Source: Rhyzopertha dominica
Lineage: Eukaryota > Arthropoda > Insecta > Coleoptera > Bostrichidae
Direction: 5' to 3'
Assembly: GCA_025024175.1 (NCBI GenBank)
Contig: QCXZ01000041.1
Coordinates: 5,451,786 to 5,515,785 of the forward strand
DNA: 64,000 bases
The translations under genes were made by a program, and so were the position numbers. The notes under the pieces are model-generated. The model did not search any database, was not told the DNA's origin, and saw nothing but the letters and a program-made list of their open reading frames with translations. This document shows positions 1 to 12,502 of the stretch, piece by piece; the first letter of the stretch is position 1; each line of letters starts with the position of its first letter.

Positions 1-3000
1 TAAACATTAAGCCACACGAAGGGTTTTGTCTGTATTAGGTAGTTATTTACAGGTACGCGAGGCAAGCCCCAAAATTTCGGATTCTGTCCAGAGAGAAACG
101 GCGGCGACGCGACGTGGTCACACGGCTAAATATTCTATTTCAATATACAGGGTGAATTTTGTAACAACTGTGTAGCCCATATACTGATACTTACCAGCCC
201 ATAAAATCATTCTAGATATCCAGTGTGAAGTTCGTTCGGGCCGCAGTAAATCTAGCATTTTATCTATAGTGATGACTTATCAAGAACTTATGATCTAGAT
301 TCAAATGCTGTATCATTTAGTTCATAGCCGGTGATGAGGTGACCATTCATAGAGCTTTATAAAATTTGATAGGGATTATTTCATGGTGATTGACGCTCGC
401 TTGATTTAACGTATGCTCTATCTAATAATTTAATAATATTTTGGTTATCTGTTGTCTTAAATGGAAATTTTAGAAATAATTGTACCAACTTATCAATTTT
501 TGATAAATTTAATATGTGGAAAACTAGATATCTTTAAATAGACCCCATATTATTTGTCACGTGGAATTAAATTCGGTTCATTTAAGGAGTAACACGTGCG
601 GTACGATCTTTCATAGTCAAAAAAGACCACTATTTCGCATATTATACTTCCAAAACTAGGTAACCTAACCAAAACACTTTTAGGTACATAAAATTACTGA
701 TAAGTTGAAAAGCAATCTTAGTTGAATGCATTCGAATATGCATTTATTGTGAAACATTTTTAATAGCGTAAATCGGTTGTAAACAAGCTGATTGTTTGAT
801 TGTGTCTTGCTTCATCCTTTTTGTTAAATAGCTCAGAAGATCGCTTTGACCTAACGGTCATTTTCAAACGCATCAAAACAACATTGAACTTAGATTTGTA
901 GAGTTTTATCCACGACCGTTATTAGTACAACAAATGCCTAATACGTTAGAGCAATGTGAATGATACACGGTGAATGCCCGATATATATTTACAATTATTT
1001 TTTTCCCAAATATCTAAATATACGGGGTCCAAATTTTTATTTTTGTCGTTGTTTCAAAATTATTTTTCTACAGTAGGCCAGGACTTTTGTCTAAAAAATT
1101 TTCAAGTGAAGACAAGTGTACACCACTGTAAAAAGCCATTTTATATGAATAAAGCTGCGAAGAAAAATAAGAAATAACATTGCCTGTACATGTGGATTAA
1201 AAAACAAACAAAAAAAATTGTAAAAAGATGATTATCTACGTAAACACAATGATATTTATAAAGAAATTATTTAGACTATATAAATTTCCTTTAAAAAGAA
1301 ACAAAATGTCATGTTTTACGTAACGGTACCAGAATTTATGAGAAACAAGAGTTTTTGAACATATCTTTTTCTAAATGATTTATGAATTGTTACACTACAA
1401 ATGAACTATGGGAAAAAGTCATAGCTAAACCTGATTTTGTATAAAATTTTTATCATTGAACACAAACTCCGTTATAAATCCAAAATGTTTTTATGCAATA
1501 ATAATAAATTACAATTTTGACTTAGTAAGTTATCACTATTAACAGATAGAACGAAGCAAATCGTTTATATTAAAAAACATGTCAGCAATTAGAATATTTT
1601 AAATTTGCTGGTCAAATGCAATGTATTTTAATTGCAAAAAAATATTAGTTGAAAAATTCAGAGAGAATTAAATGCATCCATTTTGTAATTTGTAAGATGG
1701 GAAATTTAGGTATGTAACAAACAATAGTTCTGATGGGACAACCACCGAGGAAGTTCATAAAGACTGGATGTTAAAGGATTCATGGATAATCTATTATAAT
1801 TAAAAAAATGACGTTGGTTTAACCTTATCTAAAATCTTCATTTTTCAAGATATTAGAAACTTTAATAAAACAATCTCTTTTGTCTAGATATAAAATACAG
1901 TCTCCTTTGTCATCTTTCAAAAAAAGATTAATTAATTCTTATGAATTTAATGCTCTAAAGTAATTTGCTGGTTATTGAATCAAAGTTTTTTCAATTTCAG
2001 GGTTAAAGTTCTCAAAAAATGAATATCTTTAATCTCAGCTTTCCTGGGATAAATAAATTTTAATATTTGATTTAGAAATTGAAGCTATTTACATGAAACT
2101 TTTGATCAATTCAAAGCTCTGCGATCAACTCGAGAGCTATGAGTTTTATAAAAAAACATTGAAAAAGCAGAACAGTTCCCCTCCGTTTTGCCAATACAAC
2201 GCGTTGCCTCGGTTTTAATTACTGGCCTTAAAGTTTGTTAATAAACAATTTTATGGCAAATTATTAATTATTACGACGCCAATTACGTATTAAGCTCAAA
2301 TTACGTTCCATAACGAGCAATAATGAAACCCTCGTGAAAATTCGCGAACGATTTAAACTTACGAAAACTGAGGAAATTAATTGGACAAATGTGAGCGCAA
2401 AAGGGAATTCATTTCCTTGCATCGACGCCGAACTAAAAAACCGCGAAGTTTTTCCTTCATGCGTCATCGGCTGCGCGAAAAATGTGGCGGAACCGAGGCC
2501 ACGTTAGCAAATTGTACGCCGTCAGGTATAGGTAGTCGGAAAAACCGCGGGCGCTAAACCTTTCCGAGCCACGGGGAGGTTAATACATTTAGCTGGTATT
2601 TCATCTAAAAATGGATCGCCATATATCAGGGGCGGTAATGTTCGGCAGCGCAAACAGACCACTTGACGCTGTGACCACGTCATAAACTGAAATAAACGTC
2701 ATGGGGTGGCGGCTGATTATGCTAGATACAGAAGAGTAATGGGGAGGTTCGGCGGTGGGTCGCCGGGAAGGCATACTAATTCGCACTGATTCGGTTCGTT
2801 GTTATAAATTTGTCGTTGGTGCAGGGCGAGTTTTTTTTTTCGATGAGGATATCGGAAACTAGCGGATATAGAAGGAAGGTTAAATATACAAAAAATTNTA
2901 GTTTTGTAAACCTAATTTAATGCACTTCGGGATTTTTNAAAAGTTGATGGCTTATTAGATACTTTGAGAAAAAAGACAAATTTTGCAATTAAGCTGTCAT

Positions 3001-3090
3001 TTTCGAGATATAGTAATATTATAGTATAATATAATATAATACAATCCGCAAGGATCGCGGATGTGGGCGGAGTGGGGGCATTTGCTTTTA
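1..3090. other. AT-rich non-coding stretch
   Basis: No reading frame here resembles a known protein. The short frames on both strands look like chance openings. A TA-flanked CAGGGTGAATTTTG at about 148 resembles a Tc1/mariner end, but no partner end is visible. Around 3010-3045 there is a short TATAATATAATA-type microsatellite. N bases occur near 2898 and 2938. The only compositional change is the GC-richer island listed separately at 2440-2800. Confidence 0.6.
2440..2800. other. GC-richer unique island 1
   Basis: By eye this stretch is clearly richer in G and C than its surroundings and has no transposon hallmark, tandem repeat or convincing coding frame. Such islands recur between transposons in this window. 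I infer that they are older host sequence, possibly conserved non-coding or regulatory DNA. Function is not shown by the sequence. Confidence 0.3.
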
Positions 3091-3091
3091 C

Positions 3092-3641
3092 GTGAATACT
3101 GATATTAGTTATAAAACAGTTAATTTAAATTTAAACTATGAATCTTTCGAACTTTTACCCTTGCTTTTACGACTTCCAGTTAAATATGTTCTTCTTTGTT
3201 GTGTGTATCGTCCATCTTCTTTAAGAAATTATAACGTTTTCTTTGAAGAGTTTGAAGATTTATACTCTAGAATTGTTTATCTTACAGACATTCTTCTCTT
3301 TGTGGGCGACATAAATATTGACTATTTGGACGTTAACCATAGTCCTGCTCAACAATATCTAGACTTATTAAATGCTCTTAATTTACATCAGGTTGTAGAG
3401 GAACCAACTGAAATTTCACTGCGTGCACAAACTCTAATAGAGCACCTAATCACAATATTTCTGATCATAGCGTAATTTTGTGTGAGCTAAACTGTTTTGT
3501 GTAACGGTCATTCGACAATTCTGTCTTTACTGAGTAACGCAGTTTTAAAAGCTTCAACCAAGACAATTTCCTTCAAGACCTACGAACACTAATCTTGCTG
3601 CAATTTATGATATTCCTAATGCTACCGACAAAATACTTCTT
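3092..3641 (+). pseudogene. Non-LTR retrotransposon A, endonuclease part
   Basis: This is a remnant of the apurinic-type (exonuclease-endonuclease-phosphatase) domain of a Jockey/CR1-like ORF2, which nicks target DNA for target-primed reverse transcription. The frame 3092-3475 shows the VYRP stretch and the conserved core LLFVGDINIDYLDV. A frame shift then gives SDHSVI, the domain's C-terminal SDH signature, around 3455-3475. A readable linker follows to about 3640. The N-terminal part of the domain is missing and the frame is broken, so it is dead. It is cut at 3642 by a mariner copy, and the same LINE resumes near 4828. Confidence 0.75.
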
Positions 3642-4827
3642 CAGGATGTTTCACGAATGACAATGACCCTGACGAAATTCAAAATGCAACCCAAAATACA
3701 TTCTCATAGCCAATGTGGTTATTTTACATAATGATATTATTTTAAAATTAAATTATGGTTCCTGTCACTGTATTTATTAAAAGTCAAAATGTATCAAATA
3801 ATGAAAAAACAGATATGATTTTGATTTATGGTGAATGCAAGAAAAATGCTTCCGCTGCTGCCCGTTATACAGACGTTTTCCAAATAGAAGAGCTCCTGCC
3901 GATACAATTTTCAAGAGACTTAAATTAACTTTAAGGACAAACTGGGCACCTGAAAAAGTCAAGAGAAAGAACAGCAACAGGCCCTTACAATGAAATTAGA
4001 GTATTGGAAATGATTGACGAAAATCCTCATATTAGTCAAAGGATAGTCTCAAGAGCAACCGTATCACTTGCTATTGGTTCAGGCCTTAAAGGAGACAGAT
4101 AATCCTAAAAGACTGGCTTTTTGTAACTTTATGCGGGAACACCAAAATTTGAATGTGAGATTTTATGACAACGTTTGCTTCTCAGATGAAGCAAGATTTT
4201 CTAATAATGGTGGAGTTATCAAACATAACATGCATTATTATGCGCAAGAAAATCCACGTTGAATTCGAGAAAGACATTTTCAAACTATTGTTGGGCCTTA
4301 TTTTTTTCGGAATAGTTTAAACGGCAATACTTATCTAAATTTTTTAAGAAACATTTTACCGGTACTTCTCCTAAATGTTAATTTACAAGTAAGACAAGAT
4401 CTATGGTTCCAACAAGATGGGGCACCTGCGCATTATCATAGAATAGTGCGAAATCATCTTGATTTGGTTTTGCCTAACCGATGGATAGGAAGAGGTTCCA
4501 TTAATCCTAGACCACCGAGAAGCCCGGACCTTACTCCTTTGGATTTTTTTCTGTGGGGAATGGTAAAAGAGCAAGTATACGAAACACCAATTGAAAGTGT
4601 AGAACATTTAGAAAATAAAATACGTGATGCATGTAGATCCATCACTCCAGAAATGTTAATGCATGTTAAAAGATCACTTTGGGCACGAATTCAAGCTTGT
4701 GAAAACAGCGGAGGGCGACATTTTGAGCATTTATTACATTAATGTTATTGAATAAACATTTTTCAAAAATATTGTTTTACAATACCGAATTTACTTAAAG
4801 CAAATGATTGAAGTTTAGGTCAAAATT
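3642..4827 (+). mobile_element. Tc1/mariner element, copy 1 (3' end lost)
   Basis: The left end CAGGATGTTTCACGAATGA matches the left terminal inverted repeat of the full copy at 56845-58254, and the interiors are very similar. The transposase relic reads in two frames. One (4068-4262) has CFSDEARFSNNGG with the first catalytic Asp. The other (from about 4400) has WFQQDGAPAHYHR with the second Asp, then RSPDLTPLDFFLWG with the third, about 36 residues later, typical of the mariner-type DDD triad. Two internal deletions are evident against copy 2, near 4065 and 4285. The right inverted repeat is absent: at about 4828 the sequence passes directly into LINE A. No flanking TA is visible on the left. 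Confidence 0.85.
4068..4742 (+). pseudogene. Mariner-type transposase relic (copy 1)
   Basis: This is a decayed DDD transposase gene that would have cut and pasted the element at TA sites. The open C-terminal piece 4446-4742 covers the end of the catalytic core and the tail ending GGRHFEHLLH before a stop at 4740-4742. The helix-turn-helix N-terminus (before 4068) is largely deleted, and a frame change separates the first Asp from the second and third. A polyadenylation-like AATAAA follows at about 4750. It is not functional as it stands. Confidence 0.8.
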
Positions 4828-5525
4828 TACGGTCACTAAGAAATCTAGTAAACAAGTCTATAAAACTAGAAAAAGAGCTTACCTACAGTTTTGTATGACA
4901 AGTATCAATAGATCTAAATTATTTGCTGAACTCAAATTGTTAGGTACCAGTTTCCCGTAGTTTACCAAATAATTTAACTTCACCTAATGGTTATAATCAG
5001 TTTCTTTCAAAATCCTTCCAAAAAACTTAATTCCTGATCCTGCCTTGTTATAACAATACTTAAATACCAAATTAGTGAAATCAAGCTTTGAATTTGTTTT
5101 TACAACTGAGAAAGAAGTGTCAGAAATTCTCTTGTCCATAAAGACGAATGACTCACGATGGCATCCCTACTAACTTACTACTTTATGCCCTGCCGATTAT
5201 TCTACCTTATATCACGCATATTGTTAATACATGTATTGGTCTCTCTATTGTACCTGATACTTGGAAGAAATCTGTAGTTATACCAATCCCTAAAAACAAA
5301 AATCCCGAAAGTTTCAAGGACTTAAGACCTATAAGCATACTTCCTACTCTTTCTAAAATACTCGTGCGAGAGATTGCTAATCAACTTCTTTCTTATTTTA
5401 ACACTTATAATCTATCTACCACATAGCCTGGTTTTCGCAAAGGTTATAGCTGTGAAACTGATAACGTTATGACAGATATGGATTCTGGTCTTCCAAACTT
5501 CCAAAAATTGTCTGATGTTTAATGC
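4828..5525 (+). pseudogene. Non-LTR retrotransposon A, linker and RT start
   Basis: The sequence resumes LINE A after the mariner. A SLRNLVNK motif near 4837 aligns with the same motif in LINE B (minus strand, about 21565). Downstream frame 5148-5426 shows the reverse transcriptase fingers: PDTWKKSVVIPIPKNK and DLRPISILPTLSKIL. A stop then interrupts the PGFRKGYSC block. About 50 residues between the endonuclease and SLRNLVNK are missing at the mariner junction, so the region was deleted as well as interrupted. The copy ends near 5525, before the catalytic YADD. Confidence 0.75.
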
Positions 5526-5529
5526 TACA

Positions 5530-5860
5530 GACTGTTTTTATGCTATGAGGATTATTTTACACAAAAATTAGCCATACATAGATAACACGCATCATACACG
5601 AGAACAAGAGTTATCAAACACAAACAAGAAGAAACGAAAGCCAAAACTAACAATCAACGCGTTATATGTGGCTTATTACGCATGCCGGGCAGAACACGTG
5701 ATACAAACTGTGACGTTTACAAGAGCTTCGCCTATTTAGCAAGCGTATTGCGAACCAGCAAAATCGTTGAAGACACGTTCTTTGGGTAGTTTATGAGAAT
5801 ATTAAGCTAACAGTAATGGTTACGCGGATTACAGCGACTAGTAGAAAACATCCAATTACA
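5530..5860 (+). repeat. Dispersed repeat, LINE 5'-UTR type (copy 1)
   Basis: This stretch aligns with 25300-25560, which lies directly before a LINE ORF1, and with the reverse strand of 56080-56350. Shared landmarks include ACACGAGAACAAGAG, a GATACAAACTGTGACG-like block and AGCGTATTGCG. I infer that it is a LINE 5' untranslated region, perhaps of the family that supplied LINE A or C. An independent short repeat is the alternative. Confidence 0.55.
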
Positions 5861-5869
5861 ATTCTTGAT

Positions 5870-8000
5870 ATATAATACCTCTACTATTATATTTTCTTTA
5901 ATTACATGTTCTATCCATTATATAGATACTACAGAATGCATAAGCGCACACATAACTGCAATGACATAAAAATAATGTTGTTGCCTACCTCGTTTGCGTT
6001 TTCTAAATACAAATCTTCCAAACGATAAAAGTATTGCAAACTTCATGACGTGCAAAACGGAAACGTTGCAGCCCATTACGATCAAATGCCGCTTCCATTA
6101 CGCCGTTTTCATTATGTTACGTGATCTCATTACGCAATGCAGATTTCCTTTTAAACTGCATGCTCTTCCGTACAGAACTTGGCGAAACTTGCTAAGTTAT
6201 TCCAATGCCCGCTCCACTTTTTACACTGCACTGGATTTTCCCGTGAAGTTTACAACTAGGCACTTAATTTATCAAAGTCTGCAAACTGTGGCCTTTTTAT
6301 AAACGCTACAGACGAGGAAATTCAGTGTGGTGCTCGCGCCTAGCAGTTTGATCCAAAGGGCATTGATTTTCTATTCTTTTAGAGGTTTTCTATAAGGAGA
6401 GATCGTTAAGTTTGGGAAGTCTTGTTGTTTTTAATTTTCTATTATTGCAAGTAAACATGACATGTTTTTATTCCTTTTTCATTTGCTTTTGCAGACTCTT
6501 ATTCAAGATACTCCGTTTAAAAAACGTGGGGAATGCTTTTTAAGCAAACTGCAATCATTTAAAGACAGGAGATTGGTTTGCAAGCACATAAAACCCGATT
6601 TCAGCTAAGGTGGATAGTTCCAACAAAGCATTTACGGTTGACCTACTTGAATTCACTTGTCACAGACCAGGACTGTATTACATCTAACAGCTTTGCGTAG
6701 TAGACATTCAATTGTTCTAGCAAACTGCCAAGCAACCAGAAACTGACAATGCAACTGCATATACAATATAGATATAACTTATGAGAAACTTTTTGATTAT
6801 TAGACATTCAGGAGTAGTCACATTATTTGGTGGATGAAAAATAATTAAAGAACCAAGCTAGCGAACTGTACCGATGTATTTTCAACAACCTTCACAGACC
6901 AATCAGAGTGTTTTTGTTTCTATAATTTAATCATGCTATTTAGACCGTTTCAATTTTCCGGTATATGAATTTTAACGGTCACATAGCTCGCGGTAAATCG
7001 GGGATGAAATACGAATTCACGTTAATTTAAATACCAAACAGGTGTGCGGGATGATGCGCATAAGTTAATATAATAATTAGCTGTTGAATTATTTAGCAGT
7101 TGAAATAATTGAAATCAAAGCATAAATGTAATCGGTTATGACTGTATGACCTGTTTTGCTTGATTGAGGTGCACCGTATATGACATAGGTACTTGATTTA
7201 TATAGTGTACAATATAATTTATTTATTTATTTAAGTAACTCAAAACTTAAGTTCGACGATTCTGTAGAAATATATGATAGAAATTAAGAAGTAAATGTGA
7301 AAGCATTAGGAAGCAAATTAATATTTAAAGGAGAAACCCAACAACTTGTGCGAGAAAAAGTAGCTAAAGAGAGGGCGCAAATATCTCAAAACTCTTACAA
7401 AACATCGAAATATACTCTATGTAAAGCCAATCTAACAGTCATGAATTGTCTGCAAAGTTATTTTAGCATAGTTTATTGCACATTTTCCAGCATTTGTGAA
7501 CTTTACGTCTTTGTTTCATTAAGTACTTTGGCTTGCAAGAATACCAACACTGATACTTTTTATGATTTTATGATTAAATTGATTGCAAGTCTGTCCTTGC
7601 GCAGAGGATGGGCGCGAAATTTAAAAATATAAAGTAGCAAACAAGATTTGCAACAAGTACAAACATTCAAACAGCCTAACCCAATCAGAACTCATTATTA
7701 TTGCGATTAAAATAAAACTGTAATTAAAATTAACCTGACATTCGGTTTTGTTGTAGAAAACGATTCTTTAGGACAAAGTAAAACACTTCAAATTCGTCGC
7801 GACGTTAAGATTTAAGTACAAAGATTGAGAAAGACGATGTAAGTTCACATTGATAAAACTAAATTACATTGTAAGTTAGTAAGCAATTATTAGATCTGGA
7901 TCTGACCCCATAGCTATGTTTAATCTTGGATGACGCAGATACATTCTGCCACCTACCTCTGCACTAACACTGAATAGGTCCATTTTCCAAGCATGGGCGT
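5870..8000. other. No recognisable gene
   Basis: The open frames here (for example 5994-6302 and 7297-7632, plus strand) match nothing I know. They have no domain signature and do not show codon patterns that set them apart from the background. A TTTATTTATTTATTTA run at about 7220 could be an old retroelement tail. Nothing else is supported. Confidence 0.5.
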
Positions 8001-8001
8001 A

Positions 8002-8018
8002 CCCCCCCCCCCCCCCCC
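8002..8018. repeat. Poly-C tract
   Basis: A homopolymer of about 17 C residues preceded by GCATGGGCGTA. A similar C run of 13 lies at 9237-9249, followed by CCAGACCAATGCCCATG, which reads as a rough inverse of the first context. The length of such tracts is often unreliable in assemblies. Confidence 0.8.
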
Positions 8019-8034
8019 GGACCTGGGTTGCCAA

Positions 8035-8300
8035 CTCTGGGCCCTTCCAATTTCCCCATACATTTAGCTGGTTAACTCATATNTGACACTTACAAANGAC
8101 CTTCTCTAATAAGTCATTGTCAAATGGTTTCCAAATTTAATCGATGCCATGTACGTTTTGAAGCTGTAACTGCAACATTCTTGTTGTTACGAATCGTTGT
8201 CTTAGGACAGATATAGCTTTAAGACTATCTTAGTCAGGATGAGTCATAACACGATTTCTGCTTAGTTCGGCTCTTCTACCTTTTCCTATAAAGATTGTTC
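8035..8300 (+). repeat. Diverged dispersed repeat, copy 1
   Basis: It aligns in the same orientation with 15885-16100. Both begin with CCCTTCC or CCCTTTCC and ACATTTAGCTG. Both share a block GTCAGGA-GAGTCATAA-ACGATTTCT and end in GCTCTTCT. The family is unknown, has no coding potential and is diverged. N bases at about 8083 and 8096 fall inside it. Confidence 0.5.
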
Positions 8301-9419
8301 AACTAACTACTGTTATATGGTATCACATCAGAATCTGTCATATATTCGGTGATAACTCTAACTATTGTACCAAATTTCTAAACTCACATTACATTTTAAC
8401 AATTAATACAAGAAAATAAAAAATAACTAAAAATCCATCCGAACTCACGTTTATGAAAGTCAAATTATTTAATATAAGTTTTAGGAATCCAGTAATAGCA
8501 TTATCAGCACGAATTAAAACCCGGCGTGTTGTTAAAAATGCAATTAAATATATTTCAGTTTATTTAAATGAAGCTTAATTTGGTTGAAATATTAAGTGGT
8601 CAGTTAATTTTTGAGAGCAATGCAGTGGCGATCTAAGAAAGTTGGCTTGACACATAATGTTGAGGCATTTGTCATTCTGAGTTTTAATAATGAGTAAAAA
8701 TTACCACAATTGTATCTTTAGCAGCTATACATATGAACTCCCAGCTTAAATTTCTAAAGCTTCTGTTGTGAGAAGTTGAAATTGTACTAAAAGCGCATCG
8801 GTTAATGCATTAGTTGTTGATATGTGTTAATTCTGAATCAGATTCAGAACTTTTAAGGTGAAATTTATGTTCCTTTGGTACTTCGTATGATATCGTTATA
8901 CATTATGTGGATCACGGATCTTTATTCTCCCAAATAAAATGTATCAACTCATTTTTTGTTAAACGCGTGAGCGATGCAACTGAATTCGCCTCACCTAACT
9001 GAGTTCATCAATNACGGAATTTTTAATAAAGGGGATTTGTACGATCAGTGTACATAAAAAACATATAAATAATTTCGCTCTTTATTTCACAGAAGATGTT
9101 TTAGTCGCCTTGTAGAAAATCCACGAAGATTATTCATGGAATAAGTACTTCATTAATTACTTAAGTACCTATATCTTATAAACATTTATTATTTCTATTT
9201 ATGTTGAATTATACTCTACAGGACGTTCCTGCTTTGCCCCCCCCCCCCCTCCAGACCAATGCCCATGTTTCCAAGTATAAAGCAGAATTCTTTTGGTGAA
9301 CTTTGATAACCACAATGCGATGTGCGCTGAAACAAATTACGGGCGAATAATTGAGCACAATGTGTTAGTATCTGTTGCCTGATATTATCAAACCGCAAAC
9401 GAACGGACAAACCCCGCAT
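8300..9419. other. No recognisable gene; includes poly-C at 9237-9249
   Basis: AT-rich sequence without recognisable coding or terminal repeat structure. The frame 9216-9419 on the minus strand overlaps the poly-G side of the homopolymer and is not credible as a gene. One N lies near 9013. Confidence 0.5.
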
Positions 9420-9860
9420 TGTACTGCCGGGGATTAGCTATTCAGGGCCCGGGTCGCTTTTGTAAAGAATCGTTTTTTATTCGACGGTATTTATCCTTTT
9501 ATCTGGCTTAAAGGGCTGTTTGTTATCGTTTTTCACTGGAGAGAAGGGATTTTCGTTCTCCGAATGGCGCCCCGTCCCATTGTGTTGAACTGCGGAACTG
9601 CGAGAGATCTCGAAAGGCAGACACAAGAACGTGAGGTCAAGTTCGATGTCTGCCTTTATTCGATTACACCTTTGACCGGCGGAGTCGAAAAGTTGCCGTC
9701 CTTAATACTGGAAAAATGGGGACCCGGATCACAGAGATCGAATTGGTTGTGTTAGTCCTTTTGCGGATACAGGAGGAAAGGGCATTTATTGCAGGGATCA
9801 GGAGACGATGTTTGGTGGAGCAGGCGAAGTGTTCCGATTTAATAACCGTATAAAAGGGTC
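9420..9860. other. GC-richer unique island 2
   Basis: Elevated GC, complex, non-repetitive sequence. The frame 9564-9755 (plus strand, 63 codons) resembles no known protein and has no signal or domain, so I do not call it a gene. Candidate host conserved non-coding DNA by composition only. Confidence 0.3.
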
Positions 9861-11479
9861 ATAGGAAATCTCCACTGAAATGGAGTATGCACATTGAAGC
9901 AAATTATGTGAATATGCCCTGAAAAATTCAGAAGTTTCGATAAATTTGGAAGCAGAAACAATAACAGAATTTAAAGATAGGTTTTGCTCGTTAGAAAGCC
10001 TAGCAAAATGATACTAGCTATAAAGAATCAATGAAGACACTTTACCTTTAGGGTTTTTATGTAATACTTTATGTTGATTAGAAAATATGGTGAATTGGTC
10101 ATGGAATAACATTATAAAATCGATTTTAACACATTAAAAATTATGAAAAATCTTAAAAATAAGGTGAACCGTGTTTCGTACGTAAATTAAATTTATGCAC
10201 GATGACATTATAAAATGATAAATATAACCATTTTCCCTTGACTTAAAAGTCTTTTTGTAGGCCATGTGCGTTATTGTAACCCAGCGGGCTATAATGAAAC
10301 GTTACCTAGCAACTTCATGAATCCGGTGTTCTGATTGGTGTTGCTATAGCAATGACCGCGGGTTAAACTCGGATTATCTTTGAACCACGTTTAATAACGT
10401 TTATTTAAAAAAATTATTCAAAATACTATCCTGAAATTTTAAAGTCAAATTTATTAAACAATAAAACGGGCTAAAATGGAAACAGCTTTTATTGCCAAAC
10501 CAAAATATGTTAAATGAATAATAATAATAATAATAATACTTTAATTTGTTCAAATAAAACCGAAAACGAACGCAATGCGTAAATTTTCAGTACTCTGGAA
10601 CCCATTGCTGTAAATCAAACGTTTATGATTTTTTGAAGCTATGCGTCTGTAGATTTCATTTAGTGCAGGTAGTGTAACAAGCATAACCAAAGATCTTCGT
10701 GGGAATCTTCTGAAATCGACTTGTTTGAATTTTTAAATAATATCAGTTTTGTAGTACAAAATGCCTCCAAGATGCACAGCTTTCGATATTAGCACTTGCC
10801 CACTATCTGTGTTACTTATTTCCATGTTCCTCCTATTTTAATTAGTAAATCCTTTTCTTCTGGATTTATGGCAACCGTTATTTGTCGTGAAAGGTAGTCA
10901 TATTCGTCGCATGTGTCAGTACTTGGTAATGTTTAACTTAAATTAAATGCCTTAACTATATTACAATAATAAGAAGAAGAGTTCTTCAAGCAGTTCGTTA
11001 GAAACCTCTCTTTAATGGCCATAGTATTAAAATATACAGTATTTCATACTACTACTATGGAATATGAATTAAACATCTTCTTTTCCACTTGTGATATATT
11101 TAAAGGTTTAGTTTATATATGTACTGCGATTGTCTACCTGCAAGAAACTTTTTATCATTTGAAATATGTGTACATACGCTGCGGATGAATTGAAGAGAAA
11201 GCTTTGCAGAAGTTGTTCGTGAAAGCTGTATTTTTTGTAATATGATTTTTATATATATCATATTCCAGTATTTGCATCTTGCGACCAGTCAAGGTTAGTA
11301 ATATAGTCTTTAGTGGTAAAGCAGGCTATTTTAACTGTAATACTTGGTAGTGTAATGATATGCACGTTGGAGCGCCATTCTAAAAGCCCGAGTATCATTC
11401 TCGACCAAAGCGAATTCTTTTCCTTTAAAGACCACTAAGAACGTATATTACTTACTTATTGGCTGCAAAGGTAGTCTGC
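9861..11479. other. No firm gene; AAT microsatellite at 10516-10538
   Basis: Mostly AT-rich DNA. An (AAT)n run of about 23 bp lies at 10516-10538. The minus strand of 10560-10930 can be read with a stretch DEYDYLSRQITVAINPEEKD, reminiscent of the YLG region after the RT domain in RTE-like elements, but it is too short and too interrupted to call. Confidence 0.45.
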
Positions 11480-11918
11480 TGTATGTGTTCTGGGCAACAG
11501 TCAGTTCGTTAAGTAAACCATAATAGAAAAACAAGTGACGATATTAAGCTATAGTGTTGCTATAGCCGTTGACAGTTGATATCAATATTGAGGAAGTAGT
11601 TTTGTCCAGCTTCCTTCTAGTTATCTATGTCTGATTATGCAGTGGTTAAATTTTGAGCAGCTGCGTGCTATTGAGATGCCATTGTCGTGTTAATTTAAAC
11701 ACTAGGTTTTAGTAGCAATAATGAGGAATGATTGTGCAGCAGTACAAAGAAGTATGTCACGGTTAATCTTGTTTATCCGTACATAGTGGTTGTCCTTATT
11801 AAAGGTAGTTGATATTCGTGTTTGGGTATTAATTATGTTTTTCTTTATAAAAGTTCTATTGGGAAGAAAGCAAATCCCATTTAGAGTCCGAGCACTCACC
11901 AGAATTGTAAGTGTTGTT
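11480..11918 (-). repeat. Left arm of a large inverted repeat
   Basis: Read on the minus strand, this stretch aligns with 12503-12900 on the plus strand. Shared blocks are AACACTTACA, AGTGCTCGG, ATAAGGACAACCA, TATAGCTTAATAT-like and CAGAACACATA. Identity is moderate with small gaps. About 580 bp lie between the arms. It may be a fold-back element or two inverted copies of one repeat. No coding potential. Confidence 0.65.
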
Positions 11919-12089
11919 ACATTATATATCTGTTAAGGCATAACCATCATCATTATTGTAGAGCAAAAGAATTACCTAAGATAACGATTGCGTTTTTAGT
12001 ACTTTGAAGGTATTTATTACGACTGTGGCTTTAAAAGCCCCTATCGAGGGTATTTTTGGTCTCTTAACATTGACTTGTTAATAAGCTGG

Positions 12090-12470
12090 GCGAGCACGCG
12101 TTTGTTTGGAATGGGAAAAGCCGATATCGCTTGATGACTAAGGACGCCGAGCTTTTAGAGACGGGAAATTATATGTTTACGTTCTGGCGGGGTAGCGCTA
12201 AGTCCCCCTCTGCTTAATTCCCGGGTAGAAATGGTTGTATACATTTTCTTGGCACTCTAAAACGCCTTGTCAGCTTGCGAGATGGACGATTTTAGACGAG
12301 GCCGAATTATACACTTTCCAGCCTCAGGAAATTTAGGGATGAGAAGGCGTATGACGAAAATGAAAAAGCAGCAGCGGTTTAATTTTAAAAGTCCGTTAAA
12401 TGTACGCAGGAATTAACAGGCGCGGAAATTTTAGCGAAAGGCGAAACTAGGTTATTTGACGATGTATAGC
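12090..12470. other. GC-richer island inside the inverted repeat
   Basis: Between the two inverted arms lies complex sequence with higher GC and no credible frame. It looks more like the host islands elsewhere in the window than like transposon interior. This would fit two separate inverted insertions better than one fold-back transposon, although capture of host DNA cannot be excluded. Confidence 0.3.
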
Positions 12471-12502
12471 TCTTAACAAATATTATATAATGTAAATGAA
12501 TA

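Noticed and set aside
10560..10930. Minus-strand RTE-like fragment (DEYDYLSRQ)
   Set aside because: Only a short stretch resembles the post-RT region. The rest has stops and no further conserved block.
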